A stretch of 9,732 nt of DNA from Methanomassiliicoccales archaeon (lineage in GTDB: Archaea > Thermoplasmatota > Thermoplasmata > Methanomassiliicoccales > JACIVX01). The stretch lies in the NCBI GenBank assembly GCA_024464195.1, contig JANHAK010000030.1, forward strand, positions 1 to 9,732. Direction: 5' to 3'. Positions 1-5,430 of the stretch are shown here, piece by piece; position 1 is the stretch's first letter; every line of letters begins with the position of its first letter. The position numbers were made by a program, and so were the translations under genes. Below the pieces are notes generated by a model, which had not been told where the DNA came from, searched no databases, and worked only from the letters and a program-made list of their open reading frames with translations.

Positions 1-1182
1 CTCCTGAGCTCCGAGACCAACAGATGTGCCATGGATATCGACATCAATGTTCGATGGGATATGGCCTCTGGACTTCCTCAGGAAATAAATGTTAGTGTTG
101 AACGTCCTTAGAACTGAATCATCGCACCGATTAATGATTTTCCGATTGTGAAGCAGATAGCAATCCGCATTCATTGAAAAGACATCGCTATCCTGAAGAA
201 TCATCGGCTCTCCAGGCACATTGGCTGAAGTCATCACGAGCGCGTTTTCATTGAGATGATGAAATAGGATATAATGCATTCCGCTGTATGGCAAAAAAGC
301 ACCGATATTCCCAAGACCAGGTGCGATCACTTCATTGATTTCTTCTTCCTTTTTCTTGACGAGAACGATTGGTCTGTTTTGTGACGTCAATAGTCTTTCC
401 TCGAAAGGTGTTGGTTCTGCTAATTCTCTGACTGCATCGAGATCTCTGAACATAACAGCAAAAGGTTTTTCTCTTCTCTTATACCACTCGCGCAATCTCG
501 GAAGGGTCTCAAGGGTGCAGCAGATATGCATACCGCCCCAGCTTTTCGCGATGCCGATGGCCCCATGATGCAGCATCTCCGCGAATTTTCTAATTGGGTC
601 CTCATCTGTCCTATGACCGCGCGAATCGACAAGATAATATCGTGGCCCACATCTTGGACAGCTGATTGTCTGGTGGTGGAATCTCCTATCTATTGGATTC
701 TCGTATTCTTTTCTACACTCCTCGCACATTGGAAATTCATCCATTGAGGTATGAATCCGGTCATAGGGCACGTTATTGATTAAACTGAATCGAGCACCAC
801 AAACCGTACAATTGGTAAATGGATAGAGGTATCGCCTGTTTCCCTCGTCGAAAATTTCGGCTCTACAATCTTCACATATTGCTGTGTCTGTTGGTATAGA
901 AACGCCGCGCTCCCCCTCACTACTTGATACAATCTTAAAACCTGAGAATGTGTAACCCACTTTGGCATCATCGTTGATGATTTCGATTGAATCTATACGA
1001 GCGATTGGTGGAAGGTGTTTCTTTAATTCCCCCAGGAGAATTTCTCCATCTCTGTCAACTTCAATTATTACATTGGAACCGTTGTTCTGGACAAACCCAT
1101 TGAGTCCCAATGCATTGGCTATTCGATATACAGTAGGTCTAAATCCAACACCTTGGACGATTCCTCGTATAATAATGCGCAT
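1..1182 (-). CDS. hypF: HypF, [NiFe]-hydrogenase maturation carbamoyltransferase (N-terminal 394 codons; 3' end beyond the window)
   Basis: HypF uses carbamoyl phosphate and ATP to carbamoylate the C-terminal cysteine of HypE, the first step in making the cyanide ligands of [NiFe] hydrogenase. Seen in the translation: an acylphosphatase domain at about residues 1-90 (QGVGFRP with Arg15, and Asn33 in VQNNG); two zinc fingers of CX2C-X18-CX2C form (Cys103/106/125/128 and Cys153/156/175/178), with the family signatures YPFTNCTVCG and RRFHH; a YrdC-like domain at about 195-375 (KPFAVM, MTSANVPGEPM, NRCDDSVLR, KSRGHIP); and the first residues of the Kae1-like domain (VGLGAQE), where the window ends. 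An in-frame TGA lies immediately before the ATG, which fixes the start. No strong Shine-Dalgarno is visible, and a TATA-like box about 32 bases upstream suggests a nearly leaderless transcript. Oddity: the YrdC segment reads AKSWGGMHICC where most HypF proteins have roughly KGLGGYHLACD. The family call is secure; hydrogenase partners are not in view. Confidence 0.95.
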   Translation of the reverse strand, partial: MRIIIRGIVQGVGFRPTVYRIANALGLNGFVQNNGSNVIIEVDRDGEILLGELKKHLPPIARIDSIEIINDDAKVGYTFSGFKIVSSSEGERGVSIPTDTAICEDCRAEIFDEGNRRYLYPFTNCTVCGARFSLINNVPYDRIHTSMDEFPMCEECRKEYENPIDRRFHHQTISCPRCGPRYYLVDSRGHRTDEDPIRKFAEMLHHGAIGIAKSWGGMHICCTLETLPRLREWYKRREKPFAVMFRDLDAVRELAEPTPFEERLLTSQNRPIVLVKKKEEEINEVIAPGLGNIGAFLPYSGMHYILFHHLNENALVMTSANVPGEPMILQDSDVFSMNADCYLLHNRKIINRCDDSVLRTFNTNIYFLRKSRGHIPSNIDVDIHGTSVGLGAQE

Positions 1183-1208
1183 TCAACTCAGAATAACGGG
1201 CAGGAACC

Positions 1209-1220
1209 AAATATTATATG
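1209..1220 (-). promoter_or_regulatory. Putative TATA box of hypF
   Basis: Read on the minus strand this is CATATAATATTT, centred about 32 bases before the hypF ATG. Archaeal TATA boxes sit about 26-27 bases before the transcription start, so the predicted start is only a few bases before the ATG. That agrees with the absence of a good ribosome binding site. Inferred from sequence only. Confidence 0.45.
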
Positions 1221-1364
1221 CAATTATCGTCACAATTTTTCATATCTTATTGCAACTTCCGTTTTTATAGAAAATTGAAGAAGTATTTGGCACTAAAAAA
1301 GCGACGGAGCAATATCTTGTTGAAATCAAATGGTAATTATTAAGATTGTGAAATATTTATTGGC

Positions 1365-1406
1365 TCGACAAATCTTAACGACTAGAAAAAATTGATTCGA
1401 CAAATC
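1365..1406. repeat. Two direct copies of TCGACAAATC, 32 bases apart
   Basis: The copies are 1365-1374 and 1397-1406. The offset of 32 bases is about three helical turns, so a dimeric regulator could contact both on one face of the DNA. They lie about 180-220 bases before the gcvH start and a similar distance before hypF, so which gene they might control is unclear. Chance occurrence in AT-rich DNA is possible. Confidence 0.35.
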
Positions 1407-1539
1407 AGAGTAACCAAGTGTTTGATCTAGCCGAAGATTTTGATTCAAGATTCTTACCAATTTGTCTTTGTCTTCAAAATCAATTCTTCATCGAATAAAA
1501 ACAAATTTTGCATATGTAATCTTCCGGAAAATTTTACAA

Positions 1540-1549
1540 AATATATAAA
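1540..1549 (+). promoter_or_regulatory. Putative TATA box of gcvH
   Basis: The string AATATATAAA lies about 40 bases before the gcvH ATG at 1584. A transcription start about 26 bases downstream of its centre would fall near 1571 and leave a leader of about a dozen bases. The placement also argues against translation starting at 1440, which would be upstream of this promoter. Confidence 0.5.
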
Positions 1550-1583
1550 GAAAGGATTTCGATATCGTCAGCTGGTCGAGAAT

Positions 1584-1967
1584 ATGAGTTGTGTACCCGA
1601 GGATCTGAAATACACGAAAGAGCACCAGTGGGTAAAAGTTGATGGCGATTTAGCTACAATAGGTATAACTGATCATGCACAGAGCCAACTAGGAGATGTT
1701 GTTTACGTGGAACTACCAAAAGTAGGTCTCGTGATTCGCAAGGGCGATGTAATTGCAACAATTGAGAGTATCAAAGCTATAACCGAAGTTTACAGTCCCC
1801 TCACAGGAGAAGTAGTTAGTTCTAACAAGGATCTTGAGGAATTTCCAAAGCCGATCAATGATTCACCGTATCAGGGAGGATGGTTAGCGGTGATTAGGAT
1901 AGACAACCCTACAGAGTTGTCCGATCTTCTTGACGCAGATGAATATTGCAGACTAATTGGCGATTAG
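1584..1967 (+). CDS. gcvH: Glycine cleavage system H protein (lipoyl carrier)
   Basis: The H protein carries the aminomethyl group on a lipoyl-lysine arm between the P, T and L proteins of the glycine cleavage complex. The 127-residue product has the normal family length. It shows the usual opening (YTKEHQW, residues 10-16), the GITDHAQ segment (27-33), GDVVYVELP (37-45) and the lipoylation hairpin ESIKAITEVYSP, in which Lys64 is the expected modified residue. The C-terminal GGWLAVI and the LIGD end also fit. The ATG at 1584 is chosen because the family begins here and a TATA-like box lies just upstream; the frame is open back to 1440, but those 48 codons look non-coding. No P, T, L or lipoate-attachment gene is in view, so the gene stands alone here. 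Some archaeal GcvH-like proteins serve other lipoate-dependent systems, but this one looks orthodox. Confidence 0.95.
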   Translation: MSCVPEDLKYTKEHQWVKVDGDLATIGITDHAQSQLGDVVYVELPKVGLVIRKGDVIATIESIKAITEVYSPLTGEVVSSNKDLEEFPKPINDSPYQGGWLAVIRIDNPTELSDLLDADEYCRLIGD

Positions 1968-2030
1968 TTTTGCGGCTCAAATCATGTTCAATTAACATCT
2001 CCTGCAGCAGTGTGGGTAGCAAGCTAATTT

Positions 2031-2048
2031 GGTGATCACCTCTTTTTT
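2031..2048 (+). terminator. Possible gcvH terminator: palindrome followed by a T6 run
   Basis: About 65 bases after the gcvH stop there is a perfect 10-base palindrome, GGTGATCACC (2031-2040), followed by TC and six T residues (2043-2048). Archaeal termination depends mainly on T-rich tracts, so the T run could end the gcvH transcript. The palindrome has no loop and may be incidental or an operator. A related GTGATCACC lies at 2701-2709. Confidence 0.3.
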
Positions 2049-2106
2049 GCATTCTTACCAGTTAATCGGCTTTTGCCAAAAGATTGAAAGAGCGGGAAGC
2101 AGAAAT

Positions 2107-2115
2107 CTATAAATT
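2107..2115 (+). promoter_or_regulatory. Putative TATA box of flavin-reductase gene A
   Basis: The string CTATAAATT lies about 35 bases before the ATG at 2146 and about 26 bases before the in-frame TTG at 2137. The predicted transcription start is near 2137. This allows either a short leader with ATG at 2146 or a leaderless TTG start; the ATG seems more likely. Confidence 0.5.
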
Positions 2116-2145
2116 CTGGCTGGTAGACTCTTATCATTGGATAAT

Positions 2146-2676
2146 ATGAGTTTGGATGAAGACAAGATAAGTAGAGGTGCTCTCGAAACGATGAGCATGC
2201 TTCCCCCATCGCCTATCGCCTTAGTTGTCGTTGGCGAAACGGTTCCAGATATCATAACGGTCGGCATGGTAAATTTGTTCTCCCAGAGACCACCCATCAT
2301 TGGAATTGGAGTTACGACAGCGCGATACAGCTATAAGCTTCTTGAAGAGAACGACGACTTTTCCGTCAATTTTCCGACGCCAGAGATCCTTAGCAAAGTC
2401 ATCTGTTGCGGCTCAGTTTCAGGAAGCAGAGTAAACAAATTCGAGAAATGCGGTCTAACAAAAGTACCAAGCTCAAGAATCAAGTCACCAAAGATCAAAG
2501 AATGCATACTCAACGTGGAATGCAAGAAAATCGATTCGCTGGAAAAAGGCGATCACGTTTGGTTCTTCGGAGAAATAGTACATGGCGATGCACCAGCTTC
2601 ATATGATCAGAAACTCGCATTGCTTCACAGGGATGGTTTATTCTGGACCATTGGCCAGAAACTTGAGAATCCCTAA
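2146..2676 (+). CDS. Flavin reductase family protein (FMN-binding split barrel), paralogue A
   Basis: The 176-residue product belongs to the flavin-reductase-like/flavoredoxin family, small FMN-binding proteins that pass electrons from NAD(P)H or ferredoxin-type donors to flavin or another acceptor; the physiological partner is unknown. Visible family features are the N-terminal strand region with PPSPIALVVVG and IITVGMVN (20-43), RYSYKLL (60-66), DFSVNFP (71-77), the CGSVSGSRVNKF segment (88-99) with GLT after it, a PKIKEC strand (115-120), and WFFGEIVH near the end (139-146). It aligns without internal gaps over about 130 residues with the product of 3834-4355 and is about 50% identical by hand count, so the two are paralogues. 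Extra cysteines (87, 88, 102) occur here. The ATG at 2146 is preferred; TTG at 2137 would add three residues. The gene appears monocistronic, with its own TATA box, and converges on the phosphorylase gene. Confidence 0.88.
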   Translation: MSLDEDKISRGALETMSMLPPSPIALVVVGETVPDIITVGMVNLFSQRPPIIGIGVTTARYSYKLLEENDDFSVNFPTPEILSKVICCGSVSGSRVNKFEKCGLTKVPSSRIKSPKIKECILNVECKKIDSLEKGDHVWFFGEIVHGDAPASYDQKLALLHRDGLFWTIGQKLENP

Positions 2677-2700
2677 TCGGTGGAAAGCTTCCCTGATCTA

Positions 2701-2709
2701 GTGATCACC
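2701..2709. repeat. GTGATCACC, second copy of a palindromic 9-mer flanking flavin reductase A
   Basis: The same nine bases occur at 2032-2040, upstream of flavin reductase A, and at 2701-2709, in the 68-base gap between the convergent flavin reductase A and phosphorylase genes. The core GTGATCAC is self-complementary. It could be a protein-binding site, or chance, since the string resembles the 16S anti-Shine-Dalgarno complement. Confidence 0.25.
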
Positions 2710-2744
2710 GGAATTCAATGAACCCACTCCTTATCGAATTACCA

Positions 2745-3533
2745 TCAGGCACCCGCTTGCTCTAAAACACGTGCGCAGTCACATTTCTCCCTCTTCTCGG
2801 GAATTCTAGGAAGCACTCCATTGATGAGATTCCGAACCTTATCGATATTCTCTTTCATAGTTTTCAGGACGGTATTCGTATCGACAGGTCTATCGGCCCA
2901 CACGTCGTAATCTGTAATCATTGCCAGACTGACATAACACATCTCCATCTCTCTAGCAAGCTGGCACTCCGGAACTAAGGTCATCCCAATTACATCAGCA
3001 AAATTGCGAAACATCCTGCTCTCAGCGCGCGTGGAAAAGCGAGGCCCTTCTATACAGATGTAAGTGCCCGCAGGTTTGAACGGAATCTTCAGCTCTTGTG
3101 CCAAATTTGAACATAGGTGCCTTAATTCTGGGCAAAATGGATCGGCGCAACTTATATGAATTGTCTTTGCGCCATCATAAAATGTGTAATCCCTCTTTTT
3201 TGTAAAATCGATGAACTGGTCGACGATCACGATCTCTCCTGGTTTGTAATCTTCTCTGAGCGAGCCGACTGCGCACGGTGATATGATCCTTTCGACGCCA
3301 AGTTGCCTCAGAGCCCAGATGTTCGCTCGGTAATTAACTTTATGAGGGGGGTAAACGTGGCTCTTTCCATGTCTTGAAATGAAAGCAACTTTCACCCCTG
3401 ATAAGTTACCGATTTGGATTTCATCTGATGGGGGGCCGTATGGGGTGCTAATTTTCACGCTATCAATTATTTCAAAAAGACCTTCTTCATAAACACCAGT
3501 TCCTCCTATGATCCCAATTTTTACCTTGTCCAT
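2745..3533 (-). CDS. mtnP: S-methyl-5'-thioadenosine phosphorylase (or methylthioinosine phosphorylase)
   Basis: The enzyme splits 5'-methylthioadenosine, a by-product of polyamine synthesis and S-adenosylmethionine reactions, with phosphate into adenine and methylthioribose 1-phosphate. The 262-residue product shows the class II nucleoside phosphorylase features: GGTG phosphate loop (10-13), SRHGKSHVYPPHKVNYRAN (53-71), IEGPRFSTRAE (161-171), GMTLVPE (183-189) and AMITDYDVW (204-212). Asp208 and Asp210 match the aspartates that recognise the 6-amino group of adenine in human MTAP, favouring adenine substrates. Some archaeal relatives use methylthioinosine, so specificity is not settled. A CXC motif (Cys251, Cys253) lies near the C terminus, as in Sulfolobus MTAP II. 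The ATG at 3533 is chosen over the upstream GTG at 3542 because GGTGATC, a strong match to the 16S 3' end, lies just before the ATG and overlaps the GTG codon. It is divergent from flavin reductase B. Confidence 0.92.
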   Translation of the reverse strand: MDKVKIGIIGGTGVYEEGLFEIIDSVKISTPYGPPSDEIQIGNLSGVKVAFISRHGKSHVYPPHKVNYRANIWALRQLGVERIISPCAVGSLREDYKPGEIVIVDQFIDFTKKRDYTFYDGAKTIHISCADPFCPELRHLCSNLAQELKIPFKPAGTYICIEGPRFSTRAESRMFRNFADVIGMTLVPECQLAREMEMCYVSLAMITDYDVWADRPVDTNTVLKTMKENIDKVRNLINGVLPRIPEKREKCDCARVLEQAGA

Positions 3534-3536
3534 GAA

Positions 3537-3543
3537 GATCACC
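3537..3543 (-). promoter_or_regulatory. Ribosome binding site of the phosphorylase gene (decides the start)
   Basis: On the minus strand GGTGATC precedes the ATG at 3533 by three bases. It is complementary to the GATCACC at the 3' end of 16S rRNA, and the spacing suits this downstream part of the anti-Shine-Dalgarno. The alternative GTG at 3542 lies inside this site, so it is unlikely to be the start. Confidence 0.6.
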
Positions 3544-3821
3544 GATGATGATTAATGGCATGAGATTCTACCTGATTAAGATTATTATTATTCATCGCAA
3601 AAATTCTATTGATTTTCTATTTTCAAACAAACCAGAAATCTCAAAAAGCAAAAAATGCGGATTAAAATCTTGAGAATACATGTGTTGCTAGATTTTGAAA
3701 AAAATTATCTGTCGATTTTAGATCGGCTTTCGCAATATTTAGGCTAAATTTTAATTATTTTTTTTAAAATTTTGTCTATATTAAGAAAGCTTATTTTAGG
3801 CGGAAGGACAATCTTTTTTCT

Positions 3822-3827
3822 GGAGGT
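3822..3827 (+). promoter_or_regulatory. Strong Shine-Dalgarno of flavin reductase B
   Basis: GGAGGT lies six bases before the ATG at 3834. It is the best-spaced ribosome binding site on the plus strand here. It contrasts with the apparently leaderless or short-leader paralogue A, so the two paralogues are expressed from differently built leaders. Confidence 0.75.
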
Positions 3828-3833
3828 ACCTAA

Positions 3834-4355
3834 ATGCAGGAGAAAATTGAGCTCAACGCTGCTGATGCAATTAAGGCATTTCCAGCATTTCCTGTTGCCC
3901 TTGTGGCAGTTGGAGATGGAGTACGAAATATAATCACCGTTGGGATAGTGCACGCGATGTCCCTCAAGCCCCCTATAGTGGGAATAGGCGTCGTCCCAAG
4001 CAGATACAGTCACAAGCTGCTGCAAAAATACGAAGATTTCTCTGTCAATATCCCCGGTAAAGACCTCGTCAAAGAAGTGATGTACTGTGGCACGAAGTCA
4101 GGGAAGGACGTTGACAAATTCAAGGAAACAGGACTCACCCCAATTAAAGGTAAGAAAATATCATCACCGTGCATTGGTGAATGTCTGGTCGTCATGGAGT
4201 GCAAGAAATCGGGATCCTTCGACATCGGAGATAGGACTTGGTTCTTCGGTGAGATTGTACACGCTGAAGCCTCGAAAGATTACACCCGTGAGAAAGGACT
4301 CCTATACTGGGGCGGGGAGTTCAGGTTGCCAGGTGATGTCGTCTGGAGGAGGTAG
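3834..4355 (+). CDS. Flavin reductase family protein (FMN-binding split barrel), paralogue B
   Basis: The 173-residue product is a second member of the flavin-reductase-like/flavoredoxin family, expected to bind FMN and act as a small electron-transfer or reductase component. Family features: FPVALVAVG (19-27), IITVGIVHAMS (33-43), RYSHKLL (57-63), DFSVNIP (68-74), CGTKSGKDVDKF (85-96), GLTP (100-103), IGECLVVMECKK (114-125) and WFFGEIVHAEA (136-146). About half of 130 aligned residues match paralogue A (2146-2676); the ends differ most, including the C terminus after residue 155. The start is fixed by GGAGGT six bases upstream. Its last 20 bases overlap the start of the aminotransferase gene, so the two are probably co-transcribed and translationally coupled, with the GGAGGAGG inside its last codons acting as a possible binding site for re-initiation. 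The electron donor and acceptor are unknown. Confidence 0.9.
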   Translation: MQEKIELNAADAIKAFPAFPVALVAVGDGVRNIITVGIVHAMSLKPPIVGIGVVPSRYSHKLLQKYEDFSVNIPGKDLVKEVMYCGTKSGKDVDKFKETGLTPIKGKKISSPCIGECLVVMECKKSGSFDIGDRTWFFGEIVHAEASKDYTREKGLLYWGGEFRLPGDVVWRR

Positions 4356-5430
4356 TCTGAATCTTCCTCCTTTTGACCTGGAGAACTGGTTGATCAGATG
4401 CAAGAGCGCAAGGATTAATCTTGACCATAGCGGCGCCCCGTCTCCTTATGCTGACGGTTTCAACCCAAACGTTGATCAGTACGATACTGATGATTATGAA
4501 CTTGAAGAAAGGTTGATCGAACTCATCGCCTCGACCTATCGCATTGAGAAAGAAAATGTCGCACTATGCTTCGGCGCACAGAATGCCAATTACATTGCAT
4601 TCCGGGCAACTTTAAAATCGAGGGATCTTGTTGCAATTGAATCTCCCACGTACATGCCGATTAAGGTACTTGCCACTTCCATTTGCAAGGTTTTCGATCT
4701 AGATAGAGATCCTTCTCATGATTTTCATTTTTCCGAGAAAGGAATTGAAGAATGTATAAGAAGAGGGGCGAAAGCTGTCGTTCTTACAAATCTCCATAAC
4801 CCAAGCGCCTCCTCGCTTTCAAATGAAACCCTTATGAACATTCTTGAGATCACTTCGAGAAAGAAAATCGTTGTCATTTGCGATGAGATATACCGAGAGA
4901 TGCACTATGGCAACCCGCCAGATCCTGTCGCAACTCTTAGCAATAACGCAATTTCTGTTTCTGGTCTCACAAAACTTTACGGACTCGGTGATTTGAGGGT
5001 TGGATGGGCGATCGCACCTCCTGAGATCGCGTCACGAATCAATCTTCTGAGGTTATACATCGCCTATCGTCTTCCCGCGCGATCTGTCGCAGTCGCCATC
5101 GAAGCGATCAAGCGCAGAAATTGGTTTAGAGAAAGGATGTTACACATCGCAATGAGGAATCTTGTGGTCTTAAAAGAATGGCTTGAAAAGGAAAGCAGAG
5201 TTTCATGTAAGCTTCCTCAGGGAGGACTGATGACTCTCTTGAAATTACCAGCAGAGGTCGATGACATGAAGTTTAGCGAATATCTCCTCGATCGGTTCTC
5301 TACGGCGGTGTGTCCTGGTCGTTACTTCGGCATAAAGAATCACATCAGGGTAACCTTCAGCTGTACAACCGCGGACTTCAAATCTGGACTTGAAAATATA
5401 TCGATGGCGCTTGACAATTTTTGCGTTTGA
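4336..5430 (+). CDS. PLP-dependent class I/II aminotransferase
   Basis: The enzyme is a fold-type I aminotransferase that transfers an amino group between an amino acid and a 2-oxo acid. In the 364-residue product (from ATG 4336) the family hallmarks are the cofactor phosphate loop region FGAQNANY (79-86), Tyr106 in ESPTYMP, TNLHNPSA with Asn155, CDEIY with Asp183 that contacts the pyridine nitrogen, SGLTKLYGLGDLRVGW with the Schiff-base Lys213 and Arg221, and HIRVTF with Arg338, which should hold the substrate carboxylate. The substrate cannot be told from sequence: aspartate, aromatic, or the keto acid of methionine salvage are all possible given the neighbours. The ATG at 4336 overlaps the end of flavin reductase B by 20 bases and has no properly spaced ribosome site of its own; GGAGGAGG at 4345-4352 lies after it. 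A frame open back to 4087 only shadows the upstream gene. Its stop touches the stop of the opposing pheA. Confidence 0.9.
   Translation: MSSGGGSLNLPPFDLENWLIRCKSARINLDHSGAPSPYADGFNPNVDQYDTDDYELEERLIELIASTYRIEKENVALCFGAQNANYIAFRATLKSRDLVAIESPTYMPIKVLATSICKVFDLDRDPSHDFHFSEKGIEECIRRGAKAVVLTNLHNPSASSLSNETLMNILEITSRKKIVVICDEIYREMHYGNPPDPVATLSNNAISVSGLTKLYGLGDLRVGWAIAPPEIASRINLLRLYIAYRLPARSVAVAIEAIKRRNWFRERMLHIAMRNLVVLKEWLEKESRVSCKLPQGGLMTLLKLPAEVDDMKFSEYLLDRFSTAVCPGRYFGIKNHIRVTFSCTTADFKSGLENISMALDNFCV
4345..4352 (+). promoter_or_regulatory. GGAGGAGG inside the flavin reductase B / aminotransferase overlap
   Basis: This eight-base purine run is the strongest Shine-Dalgarno-like string near the aminotransferase start, but it lies nine bases after the ATG at 4336. 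The first in-frame codon after it that could possibly initiate is a CTG at 4357. It may hold ribosomes at the junction for coupling, or simply encode the glycine run. Confidence 0.35.

Larger units (their letters stand above)
1183..1583. other. AT-rich divergent intergenic region between hypF and gcvH
   Basis: This 401-base spacer separates two divergent genes. It holds the hypF TATA-like box on the left, a gcvH TATA-like box on the right, and an exact 10-base direct repeat (TCGACAAATC) at 1365-1374 and 1397-1406. I looked for a tRNA-like fold around the TTCGACA string at 1396-1402 and found none. An open frame runs upstream of gcvH from 1440, but it has no homology-like features and is probably not coding. 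Confidence 0.6.
3534..3833. promoter_or_regulatory. AT-rich divergent promoter region between mtnP and flavin reductase B
   Basis: This 300-base spacer is strongly AT-rich. Towards the right, TTTTTAAAATTTT (3761-3773) and CTATATTAAG (3776-3785) are candidate TATA elements for the rightward gene. The heptamer TTTAGGC occurs at 3738-3744 and 3795-3801, on either side of them; the first copy lies in the short inverted repeat ATTTA-GGC-TAAAT (3737-3749). No clear TATA box for the leftward phosphorylase gene could be picked out. No RNA gene or coding sequence is seen. Confidence 0.5.

Noticed and set aside
335..1270. Plus-strand open frames of 73-102 codons at the left end
   Set aside because: They are antisense to hypF, whose zinc fingers and YrdC motifs are intact throughout.
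1390..1410. Possible tRNA T-arm (ATTCGACAAATC)
   Set aside because: No acceptor, D or anticodon stems can be built around it, and the GGTTCGA context is missing.
1440..1583. Upstream extension of gcvH giving a 175-residue product
   Set aside because: The 48 extra codons have no resemblance to the H protein, and the TATA-like box at about 1540-1549 lies inside them. The family's start is at 1584.
3534..3542. GTG start three codons upstream for the phosphorylase
   Set aside because: The GTG overlaps the GGTGATC ribosome binding site that is spaced for the ATG at 3533.
1183..3833. Possible CRISPR or mobile-element remnants in the intergenic regions
   Set aside because: There are only single short repeats; no regularly spaced array, terminal inverted repeats or transposase-like frame is present.
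4087..4335. Long N-terminal extension of the aminotransferase
   Set aside because: It is the shadow frame of flavin reductase B; the family fold needs none of it.
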